64,000 nt of DNA. Source: Incurvaria masculella. Lineage: Eukaryota > Arthropoda > Insecta > Lepidoptera > Incurvariidae. Positions 1-9,284 of the stretch are shown in pieces (positions within the stretch are counted from its first letter, which is position 1; every line of letters starts with the position of its first letter). The translations under genes and the position numbers were made by a program. The DNA lies in contig OX335652.1 in NCBI GenBank assembly GCA_946894095.1, positions 13,229,001 through 13,293,000 of the forward strand, in the 5' to 3' direction. Under the pieces are notes generated by a model, which saw only the letters and a list, made by a program, of their open reading frames with translations, did not search any database and had not been told where the DNA came from.

Positions 1-412
1 CCTGGGAAGGCACTGTGGAGCGGCTCGTAGCTAAGTGGCGCGGGGATTTGCCTTGCATACCAGAGACCTGGGTTAAAATCCTCGCCCCATTAATGCACCA
101 CTTTCTTTCTCTCTGAGTTGGATAAGTGCATTTCGTATTCCCTACTAAGGAATAGTCCTTAGTAGGGAACACGAAATGCACTTATCCAACTCAGCCCGCA
201 GGGTTTAAGCCCACCGGGTTGATACCATCGCATTGGATGAAAAGATAGTCGAAGCGGAAATGAAAAATTGTCGGTGTTTTCCATCCAGTTCAATGTGGCC
301 GTGCTCACAAAGGGAAAGTCCTGGTATGGCACCTAATTTCTTCGGGAACTTTTGTGTTTTGGGCAAATATCCATCCATAATAATAGCTATCCGTGTCAGG
401 TTGCATAAAAAA
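1..412 (+). mobile_element. tRNA-headed SINE (shared SINE body)
   Basis: The first ~75 bases read like a decayed tRNA head. There is an A-box-like tagctaagtggcgcgggg near 29-46 and a B-box-like ggttaaaatcc near 71-81. From about 198 the sequence joins a body that recurs in many places in the window (starting near ggttgataccatcgcattgg) and ends in an A-rich tail near 412. The same head type with the same body occurs on the other strand at 45589-45957 and 56640-57049. The copy may begin upstream of the window. It contains a large hairpin at 113-194 that the other copies lack. Confidence 0.75.
113..194. repeat. Near-perfect hairpin inside SINE
   Basis: Bases 113-150 and 157-194 are inverted copies of about 38 bases with a 6-base loop (aatagt). 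The right arm matches the usual SINE head-body junction, so the left arm looks like a local inverted duplication. Confidence 0.85.
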
Positions 413-821
413 GGCACCTTATTCCTCTGAGAATGCGTTGTGTTGAACTTATATCATGACGGTGGGTGTGGTATGAACATGATGGTTCGTATCTCTAGCA
501 GAAGTCAATGAATATCTGCGTCTACACGTTCTGAATTTTGTGAAAATCTAAACTGAGTCAAATGAGAGCAATCATTCAATCTATAAACACAATATAGCAG
601 TATGATTTTTCGAATTTCGAAAAGTGTGCTGACATAGTTAAATAGATTATGAATAGTTTATAAAAGATTATACAATTTAACTAACTGTCTAGATTTAGTT
701 TAATTTTCAATTGGAACCGACACATCTAAGTTTGCCTCAAGGAAGAAGCCAGAGAAATTTCTTATTTTCAGTATTTATTATGATAATAATTAAGTTTACT
801 ATTTTGCATCTTTTCTTGCAG
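413..821. other. AT-rich, no feature recognised
   Basis: No coding, RNA or repeat signal was recognised. If the gene at 822-8524 is real, this stretch would hold an upstream intron or 5' region, because 822 is preceded by a strong splice-acceptor signal. Confidence 0.4.
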
Positions 822-843
822 GGCAACTTACATATAGTTAGAC

Positions 844-895
844 ATGTTCACACCGTTCAGACCATGGGAGAGAGGAGTTGAACTGCAGGACAAAG
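844..895 (+). CDS. Ginger1-type integrase/OTU gene, exon 1 (coding part)
   Basis: This is the proposed first coding exon of the gene completed at 2349-2405 and 6532-8524. The exon as a whole is 822-895. It is preceded by a pyrimidine-rich acceptor ending ttttcttgcag and followed by a donor starting gtattt at 896. An in-frame stop (TAG, 835-837) lies just upstream of the ATG at 844, so this ATG is the natural start. It encodes 17 residues (beginning MFTPFRPWERG) and ends after the first base of a codon (G). The next exon supplies CT, giving Ala, so the phases agree. No domain is visible in so short a segment. The call rests on splice signals, phase and the open frame. It could be fortuitous, and a cDNA would settle it. 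Confidence 0.5.
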
Positions 896-1658
896 GTATT
901 TTAATTTGCAGCGAGGCTTGATATTTACTTACAAAATAACAAAAAATACTTACAAAAGCTCCGTTTTCTGTCCATTTTTATGTGTGTATTGTCCATATTG
1001 TATTTATCTGATTTCTAGCGTATTTAGCAATAAAACGATGTTATGTGATATTCAATCGCAGTCCTGTTTATAAAACATTTCAACTTCTAAACGCGAGAAA
1101 GTCAGAACTTCTATCGTACACTAATGTTATAAGGAGGTAAAGTTTGTATGTTTGGATGAAGGAGGTAATATCCGAAAGTGCTATTTTTTTATTGATACAC
1201 TCAAAGTCACAGACTGAATTCCATGCGGGCACAGCTAGTCACAGAAGAAGTTTTAAAATTTCAATTACTTTATTTACAAGTTTCAGTAGTTACTTTATTT
1301 CGTCCATTAGGTGTATATTACATACTCGGATTCGTCAATTATTCGGGTTCGATTAATCTCTGGCGAGAAAAAAGCGATAAGAAACTTCGCCTGGTTTGTC
1401 TTTTTTTCTTTGATATTTACTAACTAGTTAACAATTGCTCAAATATGTATAACTAATGCCTCTCTGAACTGTAAACTTCGCGAGTCTGTGTTTTTGAACT
1501 TGACCGCATGTTACATATGTTTAATTGTTCTGGCCGTGTCCATGCCAAACTTTCTGTTTCCTTGACAGACTAGGATGAATCTTTGTAATTTCATTAGAAA
1601 AGACTCACTAATTGTCTTATATGAAATAGTATTTGATCATAGACTTTGAAGTTAAAGC
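896..1658 (+). other. Proposed intron 1, part before the MITE
   Basis: AT-rich sequence with no recognised repeat or coding signal. The proposed intron runs 896-2348, and its 3' part is a 550-bp TTAA MITE (1659-2208). Confidence 0.4.
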
Positions 1659-2208
1659 TTAAGGCGGCCCATCCCGCTCATCTCACCATACAAAAGGGGA
1701 AAGAAGATCGCGCCCATATTTCTTGTCAGAGATCCAAAATTTAGCTCAAAATAGCTTTATTTGATCGAACTAGATGTCTGATGACCATTGGCATTGTAAA
1801 TTTGTGTTTGATTTCTAAGTTATAAGGTCCTAAAGTTCGAATTTTTCGCGCGTTTTATACAATAACTTTGGAGGTGGATTACGCAATGATAAAGTAAGAA
1901 CATCTTAAAAAGATTAGTCATCAGACATAGCTTATTTAATCAAAATTTATAACCTATTTGGTTTTTGTTAGATTTTTGACTACAGACGTCGTGGTTTACT
2001 TTTAGCTATAAGTCGTTTTGAAATTAAAATTTTCGTAAATCTTACCAAATCATACACTATGCACATTGTCTTTTTCGTGGACATATTGCATCTTCCTCAT
2101 CACGGAGCCTGTCTTATTCTTTGAAACAGAGAAGGTCCCAGAGCGCAACAGCACGGTTTTGTACCGTGCCCGCGAATGAGTTAGGCCCGCCGGGTTGGGC
2201 CACCTTAA
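1659..2208 (-). mobile_element. TTAA-flanked MITE, family A (full copy)
   Basis: The 550-bp element starts and ends with TTAA and has inverted ends (TTAAGGCGGCCCATCCCG on one side, TTGGGCCACCTTAA on the other). Full or near-full copies are at 11693-12242, 38338-38878, 39698-40162 and 42040-42583. No transposase frame is present, so it is non-autonomous. TTAA target sites suggest piggyBac-type mobilisation, but that is inference. Confidence 0.85.
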
Positions 2209-2348
2209 GACCCCGAAAGTAGGGTGATAATTTTATCTTAAGACAGATATGACGGCTAATATTGTATTAAGGTTTTAAAAAAAAAATGCTCTGATTTTAG
2301 CTCCAATTTTACAGCAAAAAAATAATATAATTGTATTTCTTTCTGCAG

Positions 2349-2405
2349 CTAGTGTTGGATTTGAAAAGGAGTTGGAAGGAAGATGTGACCCAGATTTAAA
2401 AGAAA
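2349..2405 (+). CDS. Ginger1-type integrase/OTU gene, exon 2
   Basis: This 57-base exon is bounded by a strong acceptor (tatttctttctgcag) and a consensus donor (gtaagtatat). Only one of three frames is open, and it is the one set by exon 1. It completes an Ala codon and then reads 18 residues (SVGFEKELEGRCDPDLKE). It leaves one base (A), which joins GA at the start of exon 3 to make Arg. Agreement of phase on both sides, plus the donor and acceptor quality, argues for a genuine exon. It lies between a family A MITE and a hairpin element. The peptide is not a recognised domain; it would extend the transposase N-terminus. Confidence 0.55.
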
Positions 2406-2508
2406 GTAAGTATATATACTTAAAATACATTGGTCCACTTTTTTGCACACGTTGCACCTGTCCATGCATTACATACATACATTACATAAAATGCATTTAC
2501 TTTAGAGC

Positions 2509-2827
2509 ATAATGAGGTGATCAAGTTCTATACAATTGCTCATACCTGTTTCCTCAGTCAAATTAAGAGATATTTTTTCTGTAAATTAGCACATTCAACT
2601 AAGAGTTTATACGTTTTTTTTAAATAAATTAACTTGTAACAATATTATATACCTTTTTGTATTTGTATTCATATTTTCAGAGGCGTATATCAGGAATATC
2701 AGTTAGCTTATAAAAAAAACAAAAAAGTACAGATGTTTATTTAGTGTGCAAAATATCAGAAAATACATATTAATTTGACTGAGGAAATGGGCACGAGACA
2801 CTGTATTCGACTTGATCACCTCATTAT
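2509..2827. mobile_element. Foldback element with ~55-bp inverted arms
   Basis: The left end (ataatgaggtgatcaagt) and right end (acttgatcacctcattat) are inverted repeats that extend imperfectly for about 55 bases, including the motif cctcagtcaaatta. One isolated end of the same family occurs at 50430-50500. No coding frame is present. Confidence 0.75.
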
Positions 2828-2841
2828 CCTCTTCATTAACC

Positions 2842-2910
2842 CCGCGCGACTTAGTGAGATGTCTTCGGATGAAACATGGTCGAAGAGGCCATGAAAAATG
2901 GTCGTGTTAA
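2842..2910 (+). mobile_element. Short fragment of the shared SINE body
   Basis: The segment resembles the SINE body around the gatgaa...ggtcgaag...atgaaaa block, but is degraded and truncated at both ends. Confidence 0.5.
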
Positions 2911-3420
2911 GATTTTGTTAAGATTGTGTTAAGATTAGAACACTAATAGGTAAGGATTCAAAATTAAATTCCTAAGGTGGTAAATATGACACTGATACAT
3001 TATGCACGAAATCTCCGCGTTTTTAACCGACTTCAAAAAAGGAGGAGGTTCTCAATTCGTCGGAATCTTTTTTTTTTTTATTTATGTTCACCCATTACTC
3101 GAAGACCTCTGGACCGATTTGGAAAATTCTTTTTTTGTTCGAAAGGGTATACTTTCTAGTTGGTCCCATTTTTTTTTATCAAAATAACAAACATCGAATT
3201 TCTTAAGCCCGCAAACCCAGAATGTGATTTTTTAGTTACAGTAGCTTTCTTTTAGGGTAAGATTGTTCAGTATGAGAGGTGTTTTTTTATTCAAGGGGGG
3301 GTAAAAGAGGGAAAATTGTACATATTTCTATCTCTAGGGCCGCTGAACCCAGAAATGTCAGCGTAGGTTTTGTTTTAGATGGGAATGCTTACGAAGAAAA
3401 TATTTTTGGAAATTCTACTA

Positions 3421-3436
3421 TTGGGGGGGGGGGGGG
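3421..3436 (+). repeat. Homopolymer G run
   Basis: A run of about 14 G lies within the composite repeat. It is likely length-variable and error-prone in assembly. Confidence 0.8.
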
Positions 3437-3527
3437 AAACAGGTCCAAACATTTAGGTGAAAACCCCTCATGTTGAGATTTCCGAAACAAATGATCCTAG
3501 AAACTTAAAATTTTCAGTGACTTGTTT

Positions 3528-3738
3528 TTAAATCCCGCCCGGGTTGGTACCATCGCATTGGATGAACGATGGTCGAAGCGGCAATGAAAATTGTCCGTGT
3601 TTTCCGTCCAGTTCAATGTAGCCGTGCAATATAAGGAAGGTCCTGGCATGGCACCTAGTTCCCATGTGGTGTGTTGGGCTAATACCATGACAAAAAGTTT
3701 GGTATTAGCCATCCATGTCCAGTCACATAAAAAAAAAC
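3528..3738 (+). mobile_element. Shared SINE body, head missing
   Basis: Sequence from cccgcccgggttggtacc to the A-tail after gtccagtcacat is close to the 5S-headed copies at 41144-41527 and 53649-54019. The copy is 5' truncated, with no 5S or tRNA head. Confidence 0.85.
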
Positions 3739-3766
3739 AGTTTAGAGAGTTCGCATGGGATAGTGA

Positions 3767-3815
3767 GGTGCGCATGATCTTCTTTCCAATTTGTATGTGG
3801 AAGCCCACCTTAAGT
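3767..3815 (+). mobile_element. Fragment of family A MITE end
   Basis: The segment gatcttctttccaattt to cccaccttaa matches the right end of the 38338-38878 copy. Confidence 0.6.
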
Positions 3816-3867
3816 CAAAAAGTTACGCCACCACTAAAAAGCAAAAAATAAAAAATTTTAAAGAAAA

Positions 3868-4903
3868 AAAGGACCGCCTTCAAAAAAACCGAAACTAAAA
3901 AGCAAAAAATTATAGGTTACTTTTAATTAATGTACGACAAGCTATTTTAATACTAACTAATTATGTACAATTTCTTAATTTTTAATCATCTTTTGAAGTC
4001 GGTGCCTTGGGTAGAGGTCCTTTAGGGCTGTAAGTAGTTAGATTAATATCACCTATCGCTAAGAAAGAAATATAAGCAGGTAGCTATGTACTTACATTTA
4101 CCTACTTAAACAAAACACAAAAACAAATATTAAATAAACAAACAGGTCGGAAAAACGTATGTTTGTAGGCATTTAGGCAAGTACTTTGTAACTTAAATAT
4201 ACCTTATACTTAAACTAAATACCTAACACAGTTAAAACAAAATAAACACAAGAAAACCCTACAAACTAAACAAACAAACCAATATAAAAACAACGACCAC
4301 TTATATGGTAAATATTTAGGTAGGTGTAGCTTGTACTTTCTATTCTACCTAAATACCTACATAATACAAAATACAAAAAATAAAAAATAAAAATGAACAG
4401 AAAACAATAGGTAGCGATTTTGAGGTGTCTGCTCTTAACTACGTGTCAAAACGAGTGTGCGGTTAGTACATATCTCTTCAATTTCGGCAGAAATCGTCTC
4501 GTTCAGACAACGATGTCGTAAGAAGTACCAATCCACAGAGCAGGGAATTAACATACTCCTTCACCAGTGCGCGCCTTTATGAAGCCGAAAGTACTAATAA
4601 TCGTTGAAACCCAATTTCAGTACGCTGCGCTGTATCGATATCAGCTTGCACGAAAACCAACGCTGACTCAGGTTGTTTACGCTCTCGTAGCCTTCTGGTG
4701 CGTTCGGCTGAAATAGTGTCTGTTCGGTTAGGTTAGGTTAGCGTGCAGAGCGAACTCTACCCAAGGCACCGACTTCAAAAGACGATTAAAAATTAAGAAA
4801 TTGTACATAATTAGTTAGTATTAAAATAACTTGTCGTACATTAATTAAAAGTAACCAATTATTTTTTGCTTTTTAGTTCCGGTTTTTTTGAAGGCGGTCC
4901 TTT
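3868..4903. repeat. ~150-bp inverted repeat with TTAGG motifs near the loop
   Basis: The arms 3868-4016 and 4756-4903 are near-perfect inverted copies separated by about 740 bases. Next to the right arm, at 4726-4741, is a short array of the insect telomere motif (TTAGG, about three units). The loop is AT-rich and has no long open frame. The hairpin at 35191-35426 has the same design. Confidence 0.8.
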
Positions 4904-4920
4904 TTTTATTTAGAAATATT

Positions 4921-5279
4921 GTTATACAATAACTTTGGAGGTGCATTACGCAATGATGTAGTAAGAACATCTAAAAAGGATTAGTCATCAGACATAGCTA
5001 ATTTAATCAAGATTTATAATCTATTTACTTTTTGTTACATTTTTGACTACAGCGGTCGTGGTTTACTTTTAGCTATAAGTCGTTTTGTAATTAAAATTTT
5101 CGAAAATCTTACCAAATCATACACTAGGTATGCACATTGTCTTTGTTGTGGACATGTTGCATCTTCCTCATCACGGAGCCTGTCTTTTTCTTTGAAACAG
5201 AGAAGGTCCCAGAGCGCAACAGCATGGTTTTGTACCGTGCCCGCGAATGAGTTAGTCCCACCGGGTTGAGCTACCTTAA
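4921..5279 (-). mobile_element. Family A MITE, truncated
   Basis: Matches the second two thirds of the 1659-2208 copy and ends in gagctaccttaa (TTAA at 5276-5279). The other end is missing where it meets the hairpin element. Confidence 0.8.
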
Positions 5280-5281
5280 GG

Positions 5282-5450
5282 TTGGGTTAAGCCCGCCCGA
5301 GTTGTACCACCGCATTGGATAAAAATATGATTGGAGAGTGTAGCCGTGCCAGGGAAGGTCCTGGCATGGCACCTAGTTCCTTCGGGAATATGGTGTATTG
5401 GGCTAATATCATAACGGTAGTTGTGTGGTGCTAGCTATCCATAGAATGTA
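5282..5450 (+). mobile_element. Degraded SINE body fragment
   Basis: Contains gcccgcccgagttgtacc and ggtcctggcatggcacctag, diagnostic blocks of the shared SINE body, with internal loss and no A-tail. Confidence 0.7.
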
Positions 5451-5461
5451 ATATGTATGTA

Positions 5462-5840
5462 TGCATAATCGATCGTGAAGCAAGGACATATTAATTGAAG
5501 AAAGAGGTCAGTAAAAATAACTACTTTACGAATATACTGCAAAGCTGGACCCAAACCAGAAAAACATACCATTCTCGGGTTTTGCGTCTACCAATAATTG
5601 CAATACACCTGCTGTATACCCATAATTTGGAATTCTCCTGCAGTTCCTTCCTCCCGTAATCGATGCCTCCTACTAACATAGTGTTTCAGATTATACCTAC
5701 ATATATTTATTTAACGCTTTATCTGCGTTGCGGCCACAGAAATCGGAATATTCCGATTTCTGTGGTTGCGGCCATCGACTGCGAAGATTTCGTAAAGTAG
5801 TTCTTTTTACTGGGCTCTTTCTTCAATAATTAAAACCCTA
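5462..5840 (-). mobile_element. tRNA-Leu-like SINE with inverted partial copy
   Basis: On the minus strand a tRNA-like head is visible. Its B-box-like block lies in ggacccaaaccag (about 5548) and is followed by the stretch containing gcgtctaccaat. The neighbour block cagtaaaaataactacttt reappears inverted at about 5792-5812. The second copy of this SINE is at 46559-46712. A perfect 32-base palindrome sits at 5733-5764. Confidence 0.6.
5733..5764. repeat. Perfect 32-base palindrome
   Basis: The half ccacagaaatcggaat is followed immediately by its exact reverse complement. Confidence 0.9.
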
Positions 5841-5997
5841 GTAAATAGGTGTAGCAAGCATATAGATTTTAAGAATATGAGCAACTCATTAAAGCCATTA
5901 TAATAGTCTATATTTTAATATTTCGATTTTTTTTCTACGGGTGTGTACTCTTAACCGACGCTGAGATAAAATAATATAAATGGAGCTGTATAGGTCC

Positions 5998-6276
5998 ATA
6001 AAAATCACAAAGTTTTTCGTGCATTGCATTTTTCTTTTTTGTAAAACATTTTTAAATTGTATCGAATTGCATAATTAGATTCACTCATTTTGACAGAAAG
6101 AAAAATAAATGAAAAATGGCGGGAAACAACATTTTACTAAATGGTTTCTTTTTTTAAACTATTCCTTTATCATGTCATCAAAACTAGCCAGGTACAAATA
6201 TTACAGGCAAACACATTTTATTACAAGTTTATACATACTATATGCGAAAAGACTTTTTCCTCGACCTATTATACAG
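5998..6276 (-). mobile_element. 5' end fragment of a mariner element
   Basis: Matches the 5' end of the mariner at 60206-61391. It has the first codons region (attagattcactcatttt), the untranslated leader with ttattacaagtt, and the terminal sequence gcgaaaagactttttcctcg. Only the element's 5' end remains. It lies in the proposed second intron of the Ginger1-type gene. Confidence 0.8.
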
Positions 6277-6531
6277 AATTGGTCCGGTCTGAAAACCAGC
6301 GCTGTGACATCAGTACACTGGTTGACATGTTCATGCTGAGATTACACCTTTTTTGTCATACGCAAAAATGCATTTTTTTTTCAACAAAACGTTAAAACGA
6401 TTACATAAATGTAAAGTTACCACCTACTTGTAATTATGTACATTAAGATATGGGATGTTTTTCGTGATGATATTTTTATATAGGTATATATTACCACAAT
6501 CGAAGTATTTAATAACTAATTTATGTTTCAG
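6277..6531 (+). other. Proposed intron 2, 3' end
   Basis: No repeat was recognised. The stretch ends with the acceptor ttatgtttcag at 6521-6531. The proposed intron is 2406-6531, about 4.1 kb, and most of it is transposon sequence. Confidence 0.4.
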
Positions 6532-7091
6532 GACATTTTAGAAGAAAGGACGTCGACATGGAAGAAATTCTACGATTTAAGACGTGTAATCGTTATCCTG
6601 CGGATTTAAAAACAAAAAGTCAAAAATCAAATTTCAGGCGGCATTGCCGACTATTTTCACTGCAGGGAGGCCAGTTATATTATACCCGCGTTCATAAGAA
6701 ACGCACAAATGCTGAAACTGAATTTGATATAGTTAATAGAAGACTAGTTGTTATAGATAAAAATCAACAGATATCTATTATAAAAGCTTTTCATGAAGGT
6801 TTGTCCAGTAGTGTGGAGGCCACAGCTCTCTCTGGGCACAGAGGTAGAGATAAAATGATTGAAATGCTCCGAGCCAGATATTATTGGCCTTATATGTGTG
6901 TGCAAGCCAGGGATTATTGTTATAAATGTTTAACTTGCCAAAAAGTAAATCCTGCATCATTAAAAGTCGTGGATTCGCTACAGCCTGTGCCAGTTCCGTC
7001 CAGAGTTATGGCTCAAATCGGTATAGACATATGTTCTCTACCAGAAGTTGATGGCCTACGCTATATCGTGGTCGCCATCGACTATTTTTAA
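6532..7091 (+). CDS. Ginger1-type integrase/OTU gene, exon 3, part before the frameshift
   Basis: This encodes the N-terminal half of a Gypsy-integrase-like transposase, the DDE enzyme that would cut and join element DNA. The frame is open from the acceptor at 6532; an internal ATG is at 6558. Numbering from that ATG, an N-terminal block typical of these proteins (RYPADL, then GGQLYY) comes first. An HHCC zinc finger follows (His79, His94, Cys124, Cys127; SGHRGRDKM and YKCLTCQK). The first catalytic Asp is Asp157 (GIDI). The frame then hits TAA at 7089-7091 after VAIDYF. The conserved sequence continues without loss in another frame from 7091, which implies one missing base in the run ctatttttaaaatgg. 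This is a frameshift, not a natural end. Family assignment is strong because of the OTU domain downstream. Confidence 0.85.
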
Positions 7092-8524
7092 AATGGATCG
7101 AAGCGAGAGCACTCGAAAACAAATCGGCCAAGTCAGTTGCAACATTTATCTACGAAGAAATAATATGTAGGCACGGCTGTATAGAAACAATTATAAGCGA
7201 CCAAGGTCGGGAATTTTGTAACGCCCTTGTCGAAGAACTTCTACAACGGACTGGGGCGAAACATCGCGTGACTTCACCTTACCACCCACAGGCTAACGGT
7301 CTTGTGGAAAGAGCGAATCGGAGCATAAAAAATACTTTGCTCAAAGTTCTTGAGGAAAATGTTGAGCAATGGCCAAATGCACTGCACGGTGTCCTCTTTG
7401 CTATGCGCTCAGCCCCTCATACATCCACAAAATTTTCACCCTTTTTTATATTGTACCATAAACAGGCCCGATTACCAATTGATGTCCAAAATCTTCCAGC
7501 CGTGGAATACGCAGATTCACCACCTAAAATTCAGCAGCATTTAATATGTGATGAGACGGAAGAACATTTTGATATTGTACAGTTTAATGAAGTGTTGCAG
7601 ATGATGACTAAAGTTAACCAATCTCTGCACACATCTATTTCAAGAAATATAAAGGCTGCGCAAGAAGTGCAAAGAAATAGTTATAACCAGCGACATTTAA
7701 CTGGAATTAATTTAAAAGAGGGCCAATCTGTGCTACTTATAAATGCCAGACGTCTAGATAGAAAGGGTGACAAATATCAACTTCCCAAATCTGGTCCTTA
7801 TAAAATCATCTCAATAAATTATCGTAAGCGTGTAGTTTTGATGAATAAAAATGGTGTTATTTTACGTACCAAGTATCCCCTTAAGCGTCTCGTAGCTCTG
7901 AAAGAAACTGATACATCAACTTTCCCCCAAAATCCAGACTGTAGTGTTGAGTCCTCTGCCCAGACTGTAAATAGTGATGAAATGTTAGAGATAATCGAGA
8001 GTAATAAAACAAATACAAATGAAAGTTTATTTTTTAAACCGGTATCAGGCGACTGGCAGGAAAAAATGGCCCATAATCTTGGAGTACCTATCTACAAAGT
8101 AAATCATTCTCAGAACTCAAAGCTAGGGAAACCGAATACCTGCCAAGAAATATTAGGGGATGGCAACTGTTTTTTTCGCTGTCTATCATACGTGATCACT
8201 GGGGTTCAAACGTTTCATGATACCATTCGAAGCTGTTTGATTTCGTTTATGTTACAAGATGTTAGAGTACAAAATTTCCTTGGAAATGTAGATATACGGA
8301 CATATTTGCAATCCACCCATATGGCACTGGACCGCACCTGGGCAACGGAGACAGAGGTGTTTGCAAGTGCATTATTTTTTAATGTAGACATACAGGTCTA
8401 CCTTAATAATCACTGGCTCCGATTTAGCGGGACTGGGTCACTTGATGACCCACTCTCTCTAACTGCCATCTATCTGTATAACCGAGGGGGTAATCACTTC
8501 GAGGTAGTGACATCTGTAGTTTAA
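7091..8524 (+). CDS. Ginger1-type integrase/OTU gene, exon 3, part after the frameshift: DDE core end, GPY motif, OTU protease
   Basis: The frame reads from KWIEARAL just after the frameshift; the first ATG is at 7268. The second catalytic Asp is in IISDQGREF (about 7199) and the Glu is residue 14 from the 7268 ATG (NGLVERANRS). They are separated by 35 residues, as in D,D35E integrases. A GPY/F motif (KSGPYKI, Gly176-Tyr178) follows. The C-terminal ~125 residues form an OTU cysteine protease: Asp298 and Cys301 in GDGNCFFR, and His410 in GGNHFEVV. OTU enzymes generally remove ubiquitin. Ginger1 transposases are known to carry a C-terminal OTU or Ulp1 protease, so this is one protein and not a fusion of neighbours. 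The stop is TAA at 8522-8524. All catalytic residues are present. It could be a decayed transposon or a domesticated gene. Confidence 0.88.
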   Translation, partial: KWIEARALENKSAKSVATFIYEEIICRHGCIETIISDQGREFCNALVEELLQRTGAKHRVTSPYHPQANGLVERANRSIKNTLLKVLEENVEQWPNALHGVLFAMRSAPHTSTKFSPFFILYHKQARLPIDVQNLPAVEYADSPPKIQQHLICDETEEHFDIVQFNEVLQMMTKVNQSLHTSISRNIKAAQEVQRNSYNQRHLTGINLKEGQSVLLINARRLDRKGDKYQLPKSGPYKIISINYRKRVVLMNKNGVILRTKYPLKRLVALKETDTSTFPQNPDCSVESSAQTVNSDEMLEIIESNKTNTNESLFFKPVSGDWQEKMAHNLGVPIYKVNHSQNSKLGKPNTCQEILGDGNCFFRCLSYVITGVQTFHDTIRSCLISFMLQDVRVQNFLGNVDIRTYLQSTHMALDRTWATETEVFASALFFNVDIQVYLNNHWLRFSGTGSLDDPLSLTAIYLYNRGGNHFEVVTSVV

Positions 8525-9018
8525 CATTAATACCAAAAAAAAATATTGTTATCTCAAATGGAGATTCGAATGGCCATTGTTTAGGAAAGTGTCAAAATAC
8601 GTTACAGTACATAATATAATTTATTCTCGTTATGAAATCGCATATATAACAGGTAATCTCTGCACTTAAACTAATGTAAAATATAACGACTGGCGTCTGT
8701 CCTTATGTATGTCTGCCTATTAAGAATTAGCACTATTTTTGTTTAATTTTAATGCAGTTTATATCTACATGATTTTTTTAAACGTACATGAATTTCTAAA
8801 ATACTACAACTACTGCCATGATATAAGCCAAAAACGCATCTATGTATTTGCTATGACTTGACCTTTCATGGGATGGAAAACACGGAAATGTTTTTCCGGG
8901 AACGGTTCAAATAAACACAGGGAAACATATGAAGACGTTTTGAGGACCTTTAACATGACAGATAACCCTAATAATTACGAACGAATGCTTAAACTTTGCA
9001 AACCGTTTCTAGCCAGAT
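8525..9018 (+). other. 3' flank of the Ginger1-type gene
   Basis: AT-rich with no coding signal. A possible polyadenylation signal (AATAAA) lies at 8910-8915. No inverted copy of the sequence upstream of 822 was seen, so no transposon end could be defined. Confidence 0.4.
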
Positions 9019-9242
9019 GTATTGTATTGTATTGTATTGTTTATTCATCATCCATAGACAGTACACTGCACTCGGATTTGTCATATTTTAGCATTGGCCA
9101 GTTCAGCAAAACAAAACACAGCGAAGAGGAACTGAAAAGAAACTCCGCTGTTTTTTTTTTCAACGTCCACTTAGTCTAAGTTTACAAAAGTGTTTGTCAA
9201 TTATTTTAACAAAAACATAGGTAAAACACTAAATTAACATGA
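9019..9242 (-). mobile_element. CR1-like LINE 3' end with (ATACA)n tail
   Basis: On the minus strand this reads as a 3' untranslated end finishing gatgatgaataaacaatac plus several ATACA units (9019-9045). It carries the block agtttcttttcagttcctct, similar to other LINE 3' ends at 16886-17040. Related copies are at 24365-24690 and 42679-43020. Confidence 0.65.
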
Positions 9243-9284
9243 AACTTTGTATTATTTTTTTTGTTCACTGTCGGTTGGACACGT

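Larger units (their letters stand above)
3024..4907 (+). mobile_element. AACCGACTTC composite element with giant hairpin, interrupted
   Basis: The element begins with aaccgacttcaaaaaagg then aggaggtt, the same start as the element at 34821-35434. Later it enters a hairpin (3868-4016 paired with 4756-4903) whose arms carry accgcctt/accgactt ends. The order of head, body and terminal hairpin is the same in both copies. This copy has been interrupted by a SINE body (3528-3738) and a fragment of family A MITE (about 3767-3815). Confidence 0.65.

Noticed and set aside
822..843. Coding use of the first part of exon 1
   Set aside because: An in-frame TAG at 835-837 precedes the ATG, so this part can only be 5' untranslated.
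4726..4741. Telomere or interstitial telomeric array
   Set aside because: There are only about three TTAGG units and they sit inside a dispersed hairpin element, so they do not mark a chromosome end.
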